In this document: piece by piece, positions 1 to 8,854 of the stretch
Layout: each line of letters begins with the position of its first letter
Numbering within the stretch: the stretch's first letter is position 1
Source of the DNA: SG8-41 sp963699525
GTDB lineage: Bacteria > Pseudomonadota > Gammaproteobacteria > Burkholderiales > SG8-41
DNA: 64,000 nt
Assembly (NCBI GenBank): GCA_963699525.1
Contig: CAVOUI010000018.1
Span: 172,471 to 236,470 of the forward strand
Direction: 5' to 3'
Made by a program: the position numbers and the translations under genes
Notes under the pieces: model-generated
The model's input: the letters and a program-made list of their open reading frames with translations, nothing else
Database searches by the model: none
Told to the model about the DNA's origin: nothing

Positions 1-131
1 TGCCGACGACCTTCTGCAAGAGACCCGCGGTTCCAACGGCGGCGACCGCGCCGGCGTACCAGCGCGGCACGGCCGAGCCGGCGCAGAAACGAACGCCGGG
101 CCACCAGCGAAGTCTTGGTTTCCCGTTTCAT
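1..131 (-). CDS. N-terminus of an exported protein with a twin-arginine-like leader (partial, frameshifted)
   Basis: The start codon at 131-129 overlaps the stop of the upstream cytochrome gene (ATGA), so the two are probably co-translated. The first residues are MKRETKTSLVARRSFL, which carry a twin-arginine pair followed by a hydrophobic stretch (WYAGAVAAVGTAGLLQ) that is only readable after one frame change near base 75. Such leaders occur on periplasmic redox proteins, for example Rieske proteins and molybdoenzymes. The gene runs off the window edge, so the mature protein cannot be named. The position behind a multihaem cytochrome suggests a redox partner; this is inference. Confidence 0.45.
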   Translation of the reverse strand, partial: MKRETKTSLVARRSFLRRLGRAALVRRRGRRRWNRGSLAEGRR

Positions 132-1145
132 GGCTTTGTCTTCCTTTCTGCGATCGGCTGACAGCTCTGTCGGGCGAAATACGCCGCGAGATTCGCGATG
201 TCGGCGTCGCTCAGCCCCCGGACGATTCCTGCCATCATCGGGTCCTTGCGGAGACCGGCCCTGAAGGCCTTGAGCGTGTTTACGAGATAAACGGGTTTTT
301 GCCTGGCGATACTGGGCCAGGCGGGATTGGCCGAGATGCCCGTCGGACCGTGGCACGCCGGCGCAGTTGTTGGCCGCCAGAGTCTTGCCGGCCACTGCGT
401 CGCCGAGACGCAGGTCGCCGGGCGCTGCCCTCACAGGCTCAGGCTGGCGTAGTAGGCGGCGAGATTCTGGATATCCGGGTCGCTCAGCGTCTGCGCCATC
501 GGGGACATCATCACGTCCTTTTGATCGCCGGACTTGTATGCGCGAGTATGCGCACGAGATACGCGCCGTGCTGTCCGGCAAGATTCGGCCAGGTGTCGTT
601 CGGGCTGATTCCCTTGTCGCCGTGACAGCTCGCGCAGGCAGCCGCGTGCTTCTTGCGTCCCGCGGCGACGTTCCCCGCCAGCTTGGCTACGACACCCCCC
701 AGCTTGGGAGCATGGGGATTGTGGCAAACGGTGCATTGCTGCCCGCTCGATACTTGCGGAGTTGTGTTCCGCGAGGACGATCTGCGGCTGCGTGCGGGGC
801 CTTCCCGGCATGGCCTCGTGACACAAACGTGCACAGCTTCACCGAATCGACGGGAATGGGCAGCTTGCCCTTTTGAGGATGGCCCTGCGCGGCGCCATGA
901 CAGACTTCGCAAATCACCGTCTTGTGGCTATTGGCCGACCACTGCGCGTGGCGCTCGCTGTGGCAGGGCTGGCAGTAACGCGGTGTCTGGTACACCGGAT
1001 CCTGGGCGGCAATCTCGGGAACCGAATTGGCGCGGTAGTGACCATACTCGTAAAACGACTCGGCGGTGAAATACCACTTCGCGAGCAACCCCGCTGCCGC
1101 GCCCACGACGATCAACACGACCAATCGGATGATGTGCTTGGGCAC
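128..1145 (-). CDS. Six-haem c-type cytochrome: membrane-anchored four-haem part plus cytochrome c4-like pair (frameshifted)
   Basis: The GTG start at 1145 gives MPKHIIRLVVLIVV, an N-terminal membrane anchor. It is followed by CQPCH and CEVCH. After small frame changes near 820 and 765 come CTFCH and CTVCH. Two class I domains then follow, with CASCH near 640 and CAGCH near 385; the second needs another frame change. The last two domains end in the similar helices NLAAYYASL and NLAAYFARQ, the internal duplication typical of cytochrome c4. The likely role is electron transfer from the quinol pool or a periplasmic enzyme. The reading frame is broken about four times, yet every haem motif survives in one frame or another, so consensus errors are more likely than a dead gene. 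It could be two genes, because a GTG lies at the junction near 434. Confidence 0.6.
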
Positions 1146-1214
1146 GGCCTAGCGACTTGTGGTCACCCTCTCTTTACCGTGACATGCAGCATACGGGTGT
1201 CGGCTCGTGCCAGG

Positions 1215-1228
1215 TTGATCTAGATCAA
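1215..1228. promoter_or_regulatory. FNR/Anr-type binding site
   Basis: The sequence TTGATCTAGATCAA is a perfect match to the FNR/Anr/Dnr consensus TTGAT-N4-ATCAA and is fully palindromic. It lies 70 bases before the start of the six-haem cytochrome on the minus strand, a usual place for an activator site. Oxygen-responsive control of the cytochrome genes is inferred. The rest of the 1146-1397 gap shows nothing else I can support. Confidence 0.65.
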
Positions 1229-1397
1229 AATGCCTCCCGCTTAGCGCGATAAACGTCGGGGACGGCTGCTGAACGACAAATCCGGTTGAACCGCGGGGAA
1301 TTCTTTTTAGAGGCGGGTCCGGCGCCCGCATGACGGCCGAGGAGGGCGCAGGCGGACGGCGGAGAAGTCACGGCAGGACTCGCCGCGACAGCGGATC

Positions 1398-2474
1398 CTA
1401 ATGCTTGTGCTCGAACTTGACTTCGACCGGGCGTGGCTTTCCCGGCCTCGTGATCTTGACGGTGATGGTGTAGGGATTCGTGCTCGGCATCCGGAAATAG
1501 TTGCCGTAGCTCGGGACGTTGTTCAGGGTCACGAGCTCGAGCGCCTTGGTGTCTCCGCCCGACACCGGTTCCCGTGCGCTCGCTTCCACCCGCGCGTCGG
1601 TGATCGCGGCCCGGGTCTTCGCGTCGAACAGCGACACGTTCACGTGGTAGTAGCCTTTGCCGGTCGGAATGCCACCGTGCATCGAGCTTTCCCTGCTTCC
1701 TTTCGGATACTGCTCGCGCAGCGACGCAGCCGATACGATGCCCAGAAAGACCTCGATTCCTTCCGCCAGCCGGTAATTCGGTCCGGACGGCGCCGGCAGG
1801 GCAGGGGCAGCCGCTTTGGCGGAACCGACGGCTGGATTAAACATGTAGACGATGGCGCCCCGAAGCTCGGAATCGGTGAGGTCGGCCATCCCTCCGCGCG
1901 CCGGCATCGGGCCGTGACCGTTGATCGCGGAACGCACCAGGTAATCGACGCCGCGCTTCAGCCTCGGCGCCCAGGCATCGCGATCGCCGATCTTGGGAGC
2001 GCCGTCCGTCCCGGCCTGGTGGCACTTGGCGCACTGGGCCCGGACGATCTGCTCGCCCCTGCGCTCGACGGCCGGCGTCACCCCGCTGACCGGCTCGGCC
2101 CATTTGCCGCCGGACTGATTCACCATGTAGGTGATCGCGCGCTCGATCTCGATGTCGGTGAGATCCGGAGCGCCGCCGTGCGACGGCATTTTGCGGATGC
2201 CCTTCAGCGCGCTGTCCGTGAGGCTGCTCAATCCGCGCGCCGCGAGTTTCGACCATGCTTTCTGATCGCCGATCCGCGGCGCGCCCTTCGCTCCGGTCTG
2301 GTGGCAGTTGGCACATACAGCATCCACCACTTCCTTGCCGCTGCGTTCGCGGACCTGGGCGCCCGCCGCTTGCGCCGCGACTGAGCCCGCGATCGAAAGC
2401 ACGATCGCGAACGCCACGCGCACCGATTTCCCGGCACAGAACGGACGGTCATCAGCACGCATCGGTTTGCCCAT
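1398..2474 (-). CDS. Periplasmic dihaem cytochrome c with an unrecognised C-terminal beta-type domain
   Basis: The 358-residue product has a signal peptide ending near AAQAAGAQ. Two cytochrome c5-like domains follow, with CANCH near residue 54 and CAKCH near residue 148, each trailed by a conserved MPxxGG methionine region (KMPSHGG, PMPARGG). After a proline-rich linker near residue 230 comes a region of about 125 residues without haem motifs. It is rich in beta-type and aromatic residues (GYYHVNVSLFD, SYGNYFRM) and ends in a His-rich tail (FEHKH). I do not recognise this C-terminal domain; a periplasmic metal-binding beta-sandwich is possible. The protein is probably a soluble electron carrier or redox sensor. 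Confidence 0.75.
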   Translation of the reverse strand: MGKPMRADDRPFCAGKSVRVAFAIVLSIAGSVAAQAAGAQVRERSGKEVVDAVCANCHQTGAKGAPRIGDQKAWSKLAARGLSSLTDSALKGIRKMPSHGGAPDLTDIEIERAITYMVNQSGGKWAEPVSGVTPAVERRGEQIVRAQCAKCHQAGTDGAPKIGDRDAWAPRLKRGVDYLVRSAINGHGPMPARGGMADLTDSELRGAIVYMFNPAVGSAKAAAPALPAPSGPNYRLAEGIEVFLGIVSAASLREQYPKGSRESSMHGGIPTGKGYYHVNVSLFDAKTRAAITDARVEASAREPVSGGDTKALELVTLNNVPSYGNYFRMPSTNPYTITVKITRPGKPRPVEVKFEHKH

Positions 2475-2573
2475 GAACGGCTTTCAACCCAGAGGCCGGG
2501 TCATTTTAGTCCAGGATCGGCGACTCAGCCCAGTCAGCCGCCTGCGCATTGCGAAAACAACCGGAGCAGGCCC

Positions 2574-2599
2574 AAAAAAAGCTGGCCGCAGCCAGCTTT
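2574..2599 (-). terminator. Rho-independent terminator after the small cytochrome c gene
   Basis: On the minus strand the arms AAAGCTGGC and GCCAGCTTT pair perfectly around the loop TGCG, and a run of seven T follows. It lies about 20 bases past the stop of the cytochrome at 2618. Confidence 0.8.
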
Positions 2600-2617
2600 C
2601 TGGAGGCGTCATGCCCG

Positions 2618-2908
2618 CTACTTCGTGGACAGCACGTATCCGACCGCCGCATTGATCTCTGCGTCTGACGCGGCCGTCTTCGGATGTCCTTTGCCGTCCT
2701 TCAGCTTGGCGGCGAGGCTCGCCTGCGCACCCTTGTCGTCCTTGTACTTCGCGGCGATGTCCTTGAATGCCGGTCCCACCTTCTTCTTGTCCACCTCGTG
2801 GCAGTTCAGGCAACCCTTCGCCTTCACGACTTCCGCGCCCGATTGCGCGAAAACCGCTCCTGCCGCCACCGCTCCCGCCGCAGCCACAATCACCAGCATC
2901 TTCCTCAT
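2618..2908 (-). CDS. Small class I c-type cytochrome
   Basis: This 96-residue protein starts MRKMLVIVAAAG with a cleavable signal peptide ending near AVFAQS. A single haem site CLNCH is followed by a KKVGPAF stretch and ends in a C-terminal helix (INAAVGYVLSTK). No methionine follows the haem site, so the sixth haem ligand is not obvious in this reading. The start is supported by a strong GGAGGAGAG ribosome site seven bases upstream. It resembles the periplasmic c551/c552-type carriers of betaproteobacteria, which pass electrons between the bc1 complex and terminal reductases or oxidases. Its own terminator follows. Confidence 0.85.
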   Translation of the reverse strand: MRKMLVIVAAAGAVAAGAVFAQSGAEVVKAKGCLNCHEVDKKKVGPAFKDIAAKYKDDKGAQASLAAKLKDGKGHPKTAASDAEINAAVGYVLSTK

Positions 2909-3057
2909 TGCCGCTCTCCTCCGGTCCAGGTTGAACTTCCGTGATTGTAACGCACGACAGATGCGTACGGTTGACAGACACTGGCATGGCCGCTTCACCA
3001 GCAGCCGTGCGGTCGGATTCCGCAATGCGAACCCAATGAAAGCTCGGCGATTATGAT

Positions 3058-4332
3058 TCAGACCACGCCTTCCAGCACCTGAACGTCCACCAGAGCGCCC
3101 GGCACAACGTTGCCCTGCTCGGTCGGCAGGATGATGAAGCAGTTGGCTTCCGACATCGAACGCAGAATGCCCGAGCCCTGCTCGCCGGTGACACGCACGC
3201 TCCAGTTGCCCGAGGCATCCTGCGAGAGGATCCCGCGCTGGAATTCTGTTCGTCCCGGCGCCTTCTTGAGGCTCGAAGTGCACGGGACCTTGAACGTCGG
3301 CAGCGGCGGCACCGGGTCGCGGCCGGAGAGCACGAGCAGCGCGTCGCGCACGAACTGGTAGAAGGTCACCATCACCGATACCGGGTTGCCCGGCAGCCCG
3401 AAGAAGTGCGCGTGGCCGATCTTGCCGTAGGCGAGGGGGCGTCCTGGCTTCATCGCGATCTTCCAGAACACGACTTCGCCCAGCTTGTTGAGGAGGTCCT
3501 TGACGAAATCAGCCTCGCCGACCGACACACCGCCGCTCGTGATCACGACATCCGCGGCAGCAGCAGCATCATGGAACGCCTTCTCCAGCAGCTTCGGGTC
3601 GTCGCGCACGACGCCCATGTCGATCACCTCGCAGCCGAGCCGCGTCAGCATCCCGTGGATGGTGTAACGGTTGCTGTCGAATATCTGGCCTTCCTGCGGC
3701 TGCGTGCCGATCGATACCAGCTCGTCGCCGGTGGAAAAGAACGCGACTCGCAGCCTGCGGAAGACGCCGACCTCGCCGATCCCGAGCGAGGAGATCAGCC
3801 CGATCTCGGCGGGCCGCAGCGCCAGGCCGCGCTTCAATGCAACTTGGCCAGCCTTGAGATCCTCGCCCGCGCGGCGAAAGTTCTGTCCCTTCCTGTGACC
3901 GGGGCCCACGGTGACCCCGTCCTTGCCGGCCTTGACGTGCTCCTGCATTACGATGGTGTCGGCACTCGCCGGCACGACGCCGCCGGTCATGATGCGCACG
4001 CATTGCCCAGCCGCCATCGTCCCCTTGAACGGCGCTCCGGCGAACGAGCTGCCGACGTCCTTGAGCGTGACTTCGCCGTCCGGCTTGAGATCTGCGAAGC
4101 GCACCGCGTAGCCGTCCATCGCCGAGTTGTCATGGGCCGGAACGTTGAGCGGGGAGACCACGTCCTCCGCCAGCACGCGTCCCAGCGCCGCGCGCACATT
4201 CACGCGCTCGATGGCGGTCACGGGCGTAAGAAAACGCGCGATCACCTCGCGCGCCTTCGCGACCGGCATCGAATTGGGGTCGTAATCGTCGGCGCAGCTC
4301 AGGGCATGCAGGTTCTGGGCGGGATCGTTCAT
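3058..4332 (-). CDS. moeA: Molybdopterin molybdotransferase MoeA
   Basis: MoeA inserts molybdate into adenylylated molybdopterin, the last step of Moco synthesis in the cytoplasm. The 424-residue product shows the family landmarks: AMDGYA in the N-terminal part, IMTGGVVP, the MogA-like fold motif SGGVSVGEADFV and the GLPGNPVS loop, then the C-terminal beta domain. I chose MNDPAQNLH at 4332; an in-frame upstream start at 4386 would add 18 residues without similarity. It lies 59 bases downstream of the ModE-like regulator on the same strand and may share its transcript. It opens the Mo/W district. Confidence 0.93.
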   Translation of the reverse strand: MNDPAQNLHALSCADDYDPNSMPVAKAREVIARFLTPVTAIERVNVRAALGRVLAEDVVSPLNVPAHDNSAMDGYAVRFADLKPDGEVTLKDVGSSFAGAPFKGTMAAGQCVRIMTGGVVPASADTIVMQEHVKAGKDGVTVGPGHRKGQNFRRAGEDLKAGQVALKRGLALRPAEIGLISSLGIGEVGVFRRLRVAFFSTGDELVSIGTQPQEGQIFDSNRYTIHGMLTRLGCEVIDMGVVRDDPKLLEKAFHDAAAAADVVITSGGVSVGEADFVKDLLNKLGEVVFWKIAMKPGRPLAYGKIGHAHFFGLPGNPVSVMVTFYQFVRDALLVLSGRDPVPPLPTFKVPCTSSLKKAPGRTEFQRGILSQDASGNWSVRVTGEQGSGILRSMSEANCFIILPTEQGNVVPGALVDVQVLEGVV

Positions 4333-4391
4333 CGGCGTAACCGGGAAAAGCTTCAGGCGGGAAATTGTACCCTCAATTTGCCGCATTGAAC

Positions 4392-5474
4392 CTACGCCGC
4401 GCCGAATGCGTCGCGCACCGGGATGATTTCCCCAATGTGCGGGGCCTCGTAACCGGGCAAGGCACCCAGGCGCTTCTGGAACACCGTGCCTTTCAGAGCC
4501 GCGAGCAGCGCGTGGGCGGCGGGACGAGCGAGCGTCGCCTGCCGCACGGCGAGGAAGTAGCGCTCGGTCGCGAGCGGAACGAAATCAAGTTTCTGCTGGA
4601 GCGCCGCGGCTTCGATGCCGAATCCCGCGTCGGCCATGCCGCTCGCGACGGTTGCGGCGACGGCGGCGTGCGTGAATTCCTCCAACTGGTAGCCCTTGAT
4701 CTGCGCCGGGCGCAACCCTGCTGCCGCGAGCAATCGGTCCAGGCACAGTCGCGTTCCCGATCCCGGCTGGCGGTTGATGAATCGCGCGCGCTTGCTCGGC
4801 GAGATCGGCGAGTGTGAACAGGCGCTTCGGGTTGCCGCGGGCGACGATCAGTCCCTGGCGGCGACCCACGAACCGGATGAGCCGCAGTCCGCGCGTCCTG
4901 AGCCAGGGCCGGTAGGGCGCGAATGCGGCGGCGCCGACAGACGTCTCGGGCAGATGAAAGCCAGCCACGTCGCATTCGCCGCGCGCGAGGCTCGCGAGGC
5001 ACTCCAGGCTGCCACGAAAGTGCAGTTCCACTTCGGCGGCGCCTGATTCCGCTACCAAATCCCGTGAGCGCGGCGAGCGCAAAGTCGTGGCTTGCGTGGA
5101 TCAACAGCGGCAATCCGCGCGCCGTGCGTCGAGCGTCAGCGGCGTCGCGCGCCCGAGCGCACGCACAGTGGCGGCCAGTTCCCGCTCGAGGACTCGGGTG
5201 GCGGTATCGTCGGCTTCCAGGAGCTTGAGTGAAAACGGACTGAGCCGTGCGCCACGGCCGCGCTGCATCACGACCAGCGACCGGCCCAGCGCACTGCTCC
5301 ATCTTTCCCGATCAGACCCCACGCGTGGCGATAGGAAAGTCCCTGCGCCACGCACGGCCCGGTTGAGCGAGCCGGTTTTGGCGACGGCGCGCAGTAGCGG
5401 GAGCAGCCGGGAATCGATGGATCTGCCCTCTGCCAGCCAAAGCACAGCGGGGCCGATCGCCGCATATGCATCAT
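4392..5474 (-). CDS. ModE-type HTH regulator fused to a periplasmic-binding-protein-like domain (TupR-like; frameshifted)
   Basis: The N-terminal part reads LLRAVAKTGSLNRAVR and then, in another frame, LSYRHAWGLIGK, the winged-helix signature of the ModE family. A region of about 230 residues follows that matches substrate-binding-like ligand domains (ECDVAGFHLPE, RFINRQPGSGTR, EEFTHAAVAATVASGMADAGFGIEAAA). This architecture, a one-component sensor of an imported anion, is known from regulators beside tup or mod operons. The gene is divergent from tupB, with a candidate operator between them. At least four frame changes (near 5330, 5100, 5050 and 4735) split the reading frame. The start is uncertain, as several ATG codons cluster near 5474. 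Confidence 0.7.
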
Positions 5475-5534
5475 GTAGACATAAGTAGATGGACCCTATC
5501 GCGATTGGCTAAGCTTGAGCGAGTTAAACGTTTA

Positions 5535-5556
5535 GTTATGTCTCACAAAGCATAAC
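5535..5556. promoter_or_regulatory. Candidate operator for the tup operon
   Basis: The arms GTTATG (5535-5540) and CATAAC (5551-5556) form a perfect inverted repeat around a 10-base spacer, ending 7 bases before tupB. Just upstream, TAAACGTTTA at 5525-5534 is a second perfect palindrome. The GTTAT core resembles the arms of the stronger ModE-type box before modA (13379-13402). Binding by the divergent ModE-type regulator is inferred. Confidence 0.5.
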
Positions 5557-5563
5557 ACGCTTC

Positions 5564-6273
5564 ATGAATGAGATCCTGGCAGCGGTCGGGCGAAGCCGGC
5601 CGAATGATCGCCCGGTTCGACGCTGCGGTCGTCGACATCGTGCTGCTGTCGCTGCGCGTGAGTCTCACGGCGGTGCTGATCGCGAGCGCTGATCGGCTTG
5701 CCGCTCGGTGCGGCGATTGCGGTCGGCCGCTTTCCGGGGCGGCGGCGCGCTGATCGTGCTGCTAAATGCGCTCATGGGCCTGCCGCCGGTGGTGGTGGGA
5801 CTCTTCGTCTACCTGATGCTGTCGCGGGCGGGGCCGTTGGGCCAGTTCGGCATCCTGTTCACGCCGGCGGCGATGGTGATCGCGCAGACCATTCTCATCG
5901 CTGCCGATCGTCGCGGCGCTTGTCGCGGCAGGTCATCGAGGATGCCTGGCAGGAGTATCGCGAGCAGCTGCGATCGCTCGGCGCCGGACCGACGACCGCG
6001 GCCCTGACGCTGCTGTGGGACACGCGCTTCTCGCTGGTGACCATCGTGCTGGCGGGATTCGGGCGCGCCGCGGCGGAGGTCGGCGCCGTCATCATCGTCG
6101 GCGGCAACATCGATGGCGTCACGCGCGTCATGACCACCGCGATCGCGCTCGAAACCAGCAAGGGTGATCTGCCGCTCGCGCTCGGGCTGGGCATCATCCT
6201 CATCACTCTCGTTCTCACCCTCAATGCCGCGGCGTACTGGATCAAGGAAGGGGCGCAGCGGCGCTACGGGTGA
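5564..6273 (+). CDS. tupB: Tungstate ABC transporter permease TupB (frameshifted)
   Basis: TupB is the membrane subunit of the high-affinity tungstate importer. Joined across frames, the sequence gives MNEILAAVG, then VVDIVLLSLRVSLTAVLIAS, LPLGAAIAVGRF, ALMGLPPVVVGLFVYLML and the cytoplasmic coupling loop region around LRSLGAGPTTAALTLLW, ending EVGAVIIVGGNIDGVTRVMTTAIAL. These are typical TupB/ModB-family features at the usual length of about 235 residues. About five small indels are needed (near 5595, 5690, 5745, 5905 and 5925). It is the first gene of tupBCA. Confidence 0.75.
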
Positions 6274-6277
6274 GCGC

Positions 6278-6985
6278 ATGCTGCCGCTCGTGCTCGACGA
6301 GGTCTGCTTCGCCGTCAACGGCGAGGACGATCATCGATCGGCGTCTCCATGGAGATCACCGCGGGCCCGCGCACGGTCATCCTCGGGCCCAACGGCGCGG
6401 GCAAAAGCGTGCTGATGCGCCTGTGCCACGGACTGCTCGCGCCCACCTCGGGCAGCATCGCATGGCGCGGGCGCGGGGAACGGGCGGAGCCGGCAGGCGA
6501 TGGTGTTCCAGCGGCCGGTGATGCTGCGCCGCTCCGCGCTCGCCAATATCGTGTACGGACTCAGGCTCGCGGCGTGCCGCCACGCGAACGCGAACTGAGC
6601 GCGCGCGACGTGCTCGAGGCGGTGGGGCTCGCGGACATCGCCGAGCCGGCCGGCGCGGGTGCTTTCGGGCGGCGAGCAGCAGCGGCTTGCGCTGGCACGC
6701 GCGTGGGCGCTCGGGCCCGAAGTGCTGTTCCTCGACGAGCCCACGGCGAACCTCGATCCCGGCGCAGTGCGCGACATCGAGACCCTGATCGGACAGATCC
6801 GCGCCGGCGGCACCAAGATCGTCATGACGACGCACAACCTCGGCCAGGCGAAGCGCCTGGGCGACGAGATCCTGTTTCTCAGCCAGGGGCGCCTGGTGGA
6901 ACGGACGCCTGTCGGCCAATTTTTTACCAAACCGGCGTCGGCGGAAGCCGAGGCCTTTATCAGAGGAGAGCTGCCGTGGAACTGA
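6278..6985 (+). CDS. tupC: Tungstate ABC transporter ATP-binding protein TupC (frameshifted)
   Basis: This ATPase drives tungstate import with TupB. The pieces show Walker A GPNGAGKS (near 6390), the signature LSGGEQQRLALARAWA (near 6660), Walker B VLFLDEPTANLD and the switch histidine in MTTHNLGQAKRLGDEI. The start ATG lies 4 bases after the tupB stop. Frame changes near 6330, 6345, 6490, 6590 and 6655 interrupt the gene. The end overlaps the tupA start, so the three genes are translationally coupled. Confidence 0.78.
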
Positions 6986-7812
6986 AAACGAGAAGCGCGC
7001 TTCAAGTCATGTTGGTGGGCCTGGCGCTGTGTATGGCGCCGGCGGCAATGGCGCAGAAGTTCATCACGGTCGCCTCGACCACCTCGACCGAGCAGTCGGG
7101 GATGTTCAAGCACCTGCTGCCGATTTTCCAGAAGAAGACGGGAATCGAGGTGCGGGTGGTCGCGCTCGGAACCGGCCAGGCGCTCGACATGGCGCGCCGC
7201 GGCGACGCCGACGTGGTGTTCGTTCACGCGAGGGCGGCGGAGGAAAAATTCATCGCCGAGGGCCACGGCGTGAAACGGCTGCCGGTCATGTACAACGACT
7301 TCGTGCTGGTCGGCCCGAAATCCGATCCGGCGAAAGTCGCCGGCGGCAAGGACATCGTGGACGCGCTGCGCAAGATTCAGGCGCAGGCTGCGCCGTTCGT
7401 GTCGCGCGGCGACCGCAGCGGCACGCATATGGCGGAGCTCGCGCTGTGGAAGGTGGCTGGAATCGACATCGCCAAGGACAAGGGGCCGTGGTACCGCGAT
7501 ACGGGGCAGGGCATGGGGCCTGCCCTCAATACCGCGTCGTCCATGAACGGCTACATCCTGACCGACCGCGCGACCTGGATCTCGTTCAAGAACCGCGGCG
7601 ACCTCGCGATCCTCGTCGAGGGCGACAAGCGCTTGTTCAACCAGTACGGCGTGATCCTGGTGAACCCCGCCAAGCATCCGCACGTGAAGAAGGACCTGGG
7701 CCAGGCGTTCATCGACTGGGTGGTCTCGCCCGATGGGCAGAAGGCGATCGCAGATTACAAGATCGGCGGCGAGCAGCTGTTCTTCCCCAACGCAAACGAC
7801 AAGGGGGCGTGA
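6976..7812 (+). CDS. tupA: Tungstate-binding protein TupA
   Basis: TupA is the periplasmic binding protein of the tungstate ABC importer. The GTG start at 6976 overlaps the tupC stop by 10 bases. A signal peptide ends near APAAMAQ. The mature protein begins with the family motif TTSTEQSGM and contains SRGDRSGTH, both used in oxyanion binding by this family and distinct from ModA. The 278-residue length is normal and the frame is intact. Preference for tungstate over molybdate is inferred from the family. Confidence 0.88.
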   Translation: MELKTRSALQVMLVGLALCMAPAAMAQKFITVASTTSTEQSGMFKHLLPIFQKKTGIEVRVVALGTGQALDMARRGDADVVFVHARAAEEKFIAEGHGVKRLPVMYNDFVLVGPKSDPAKVAGGKDIVDALRKIQAQAAPFVSRGDRSGTHMAELALWKVAGIDIAKDKGPWYRDTGQGMGPALNTASSMNGYILTDRATWISFKNRGDLAILVEGDKRLFNQYGVILVNPAKHPHVKKDLGQAFIDWVVSPDGQKAIADYKIGGEQLFFPNANDKGA

Positions 7813-8611
7813 TGATCCGATTCACCGCAGGTTGCCTGGGAGGGCTGCTACTGGTGGCGTGTGCGACGTTGGCGAGCAGCAGCCGGTCCGGCAATACGCA
7901 GCCGGCAGCCTGCGCGTGGCGATGACCGAGATCTCTACGGCCTACCAGGCCGCCACGGGCGTCACCGTAGTGATCGAGTTCGGCGCATCTGGCCTGCTGC
8001 GCGAGCGCATCGAGAAGGGGGCGCCGGCGGAGGTCTTCACCTCCGCCGACATGGGCCATCCGCGGCGGCTGCAGCAGGAGGGCCGCTCCGGACCGGTGGT
8101 GCTGTTCACGCGAAATCGCTTGTGCGCGCTGGCATCTCCCAAGGTCGAAGTGACATCGGCCAGCCTCCTCGACGTGCTGCTCGATCCGAAAGTGCGCGTC
8201 GGAACTTCGACCCCGAAGAATGACCCATCGGGCGACTACACGTGGGTGATGTTCGAGAAAGCGGAAACGCTGCGGCCCGGGGCCTACGCCACGCTGAGCG
8301 GGAAGGCTCTGAAGCTCGTCGGAGGTGCGGGCGCCCCGCCGCCGCCGAAGGGCCGTAGTGTCTATTCGATGCTCATGGCGGAAAACCGCGCGGACGTGTT
8401 CATAACGTATTGCACCAACGCCGTACTCGCGCAACGAGAAGTGCCTGGATTGAAGGTGATCCAGCTTCCGGAGGCGCTCGCCGTGGGCGCCGATTACGGC
8501 ATGACGGTATTGAAGGGTGCCAGTGCTACGGCCGAGCGCTACGCACAGTTCATCCTTTCGGAACCGGCGCAGAGAATTCTGGCCAAGCACGGCTTCGCTG
8601 CCGTGCGCTAA
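7812..8611 (+). CDS. ModA-like oxyanion-binding protein (frameshifted near its N-terminus)
   Basis: The ATG overlaps the tupA stop (TGATG). A lipoprotein-like leader, MIRFTAGCLGGLLLVACA, is followed by one frame change near 7865. The remaining 230 or so residues form a class II substrate-binding fold, with EFGASGLLRERIEKGAPAEVF corresponding to the ligand-contacting region of ModA proteins, and RNRLCALA. No permease directly belongs to it, so it may feed TupBC or the distant ModBC. It is distinct from the modA at 13414. Confidence 0.75.
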
Positions 8612-8621
8612 TGGAGGTGTT

Positions 8622-8831
8622 ATGAAGCTCAGTGCTCGAAATGTTCTGAAGGGCAAGATCGTGAACGTCACCAAGGGGCAAACAACAGCGCACGTCAAAA
8701 TCGAGATCGCGGCGGGCGCGATCGTCACCGCATCGATCACGAACGAGGCGGTGGACGAGTTAAAGCTCAAGGCGGGAGATGCGGCGTATGCCGTGATCAA
8801 GGCGTCGGACGTGATGGTTGCGCGCGACTGA
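8622..8831 (+). CDS. mop: Single-domain molybdate-binding Mop protein
   Basis: The 69-residue protein is one complete Mop/TOBE domain (LSARNVLKGKIVNVTKG to AYAVIKASDVMVA). Free-standing Mop proteins assemble into hexamers that bind several molybdate or tungstate ions in the cytoplasm and are thought to buffer or store them. A GGAGG ribosome site precedes the ATG at 8622. Its place between two uptake systems supports an intracellular storage role. Confidence 0.9.
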   Translation: MKLSARNVLKGKIVNVTKGQTTAHVKIEIAAGAIVTASITNEAVDELKLKAGDAAYAVIKASDVMVARD

Positions 8832-8854
8832 ACGGAGGGATAGGCTTCACGCGC

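Noticed and set aside
5513..5527. TTGAGCGAGTTAAA-like sequence as a third FNR box
   Set aside because: Only a partial match to TTGAT-N4-ATCAA, with mismatches in both half-sites.
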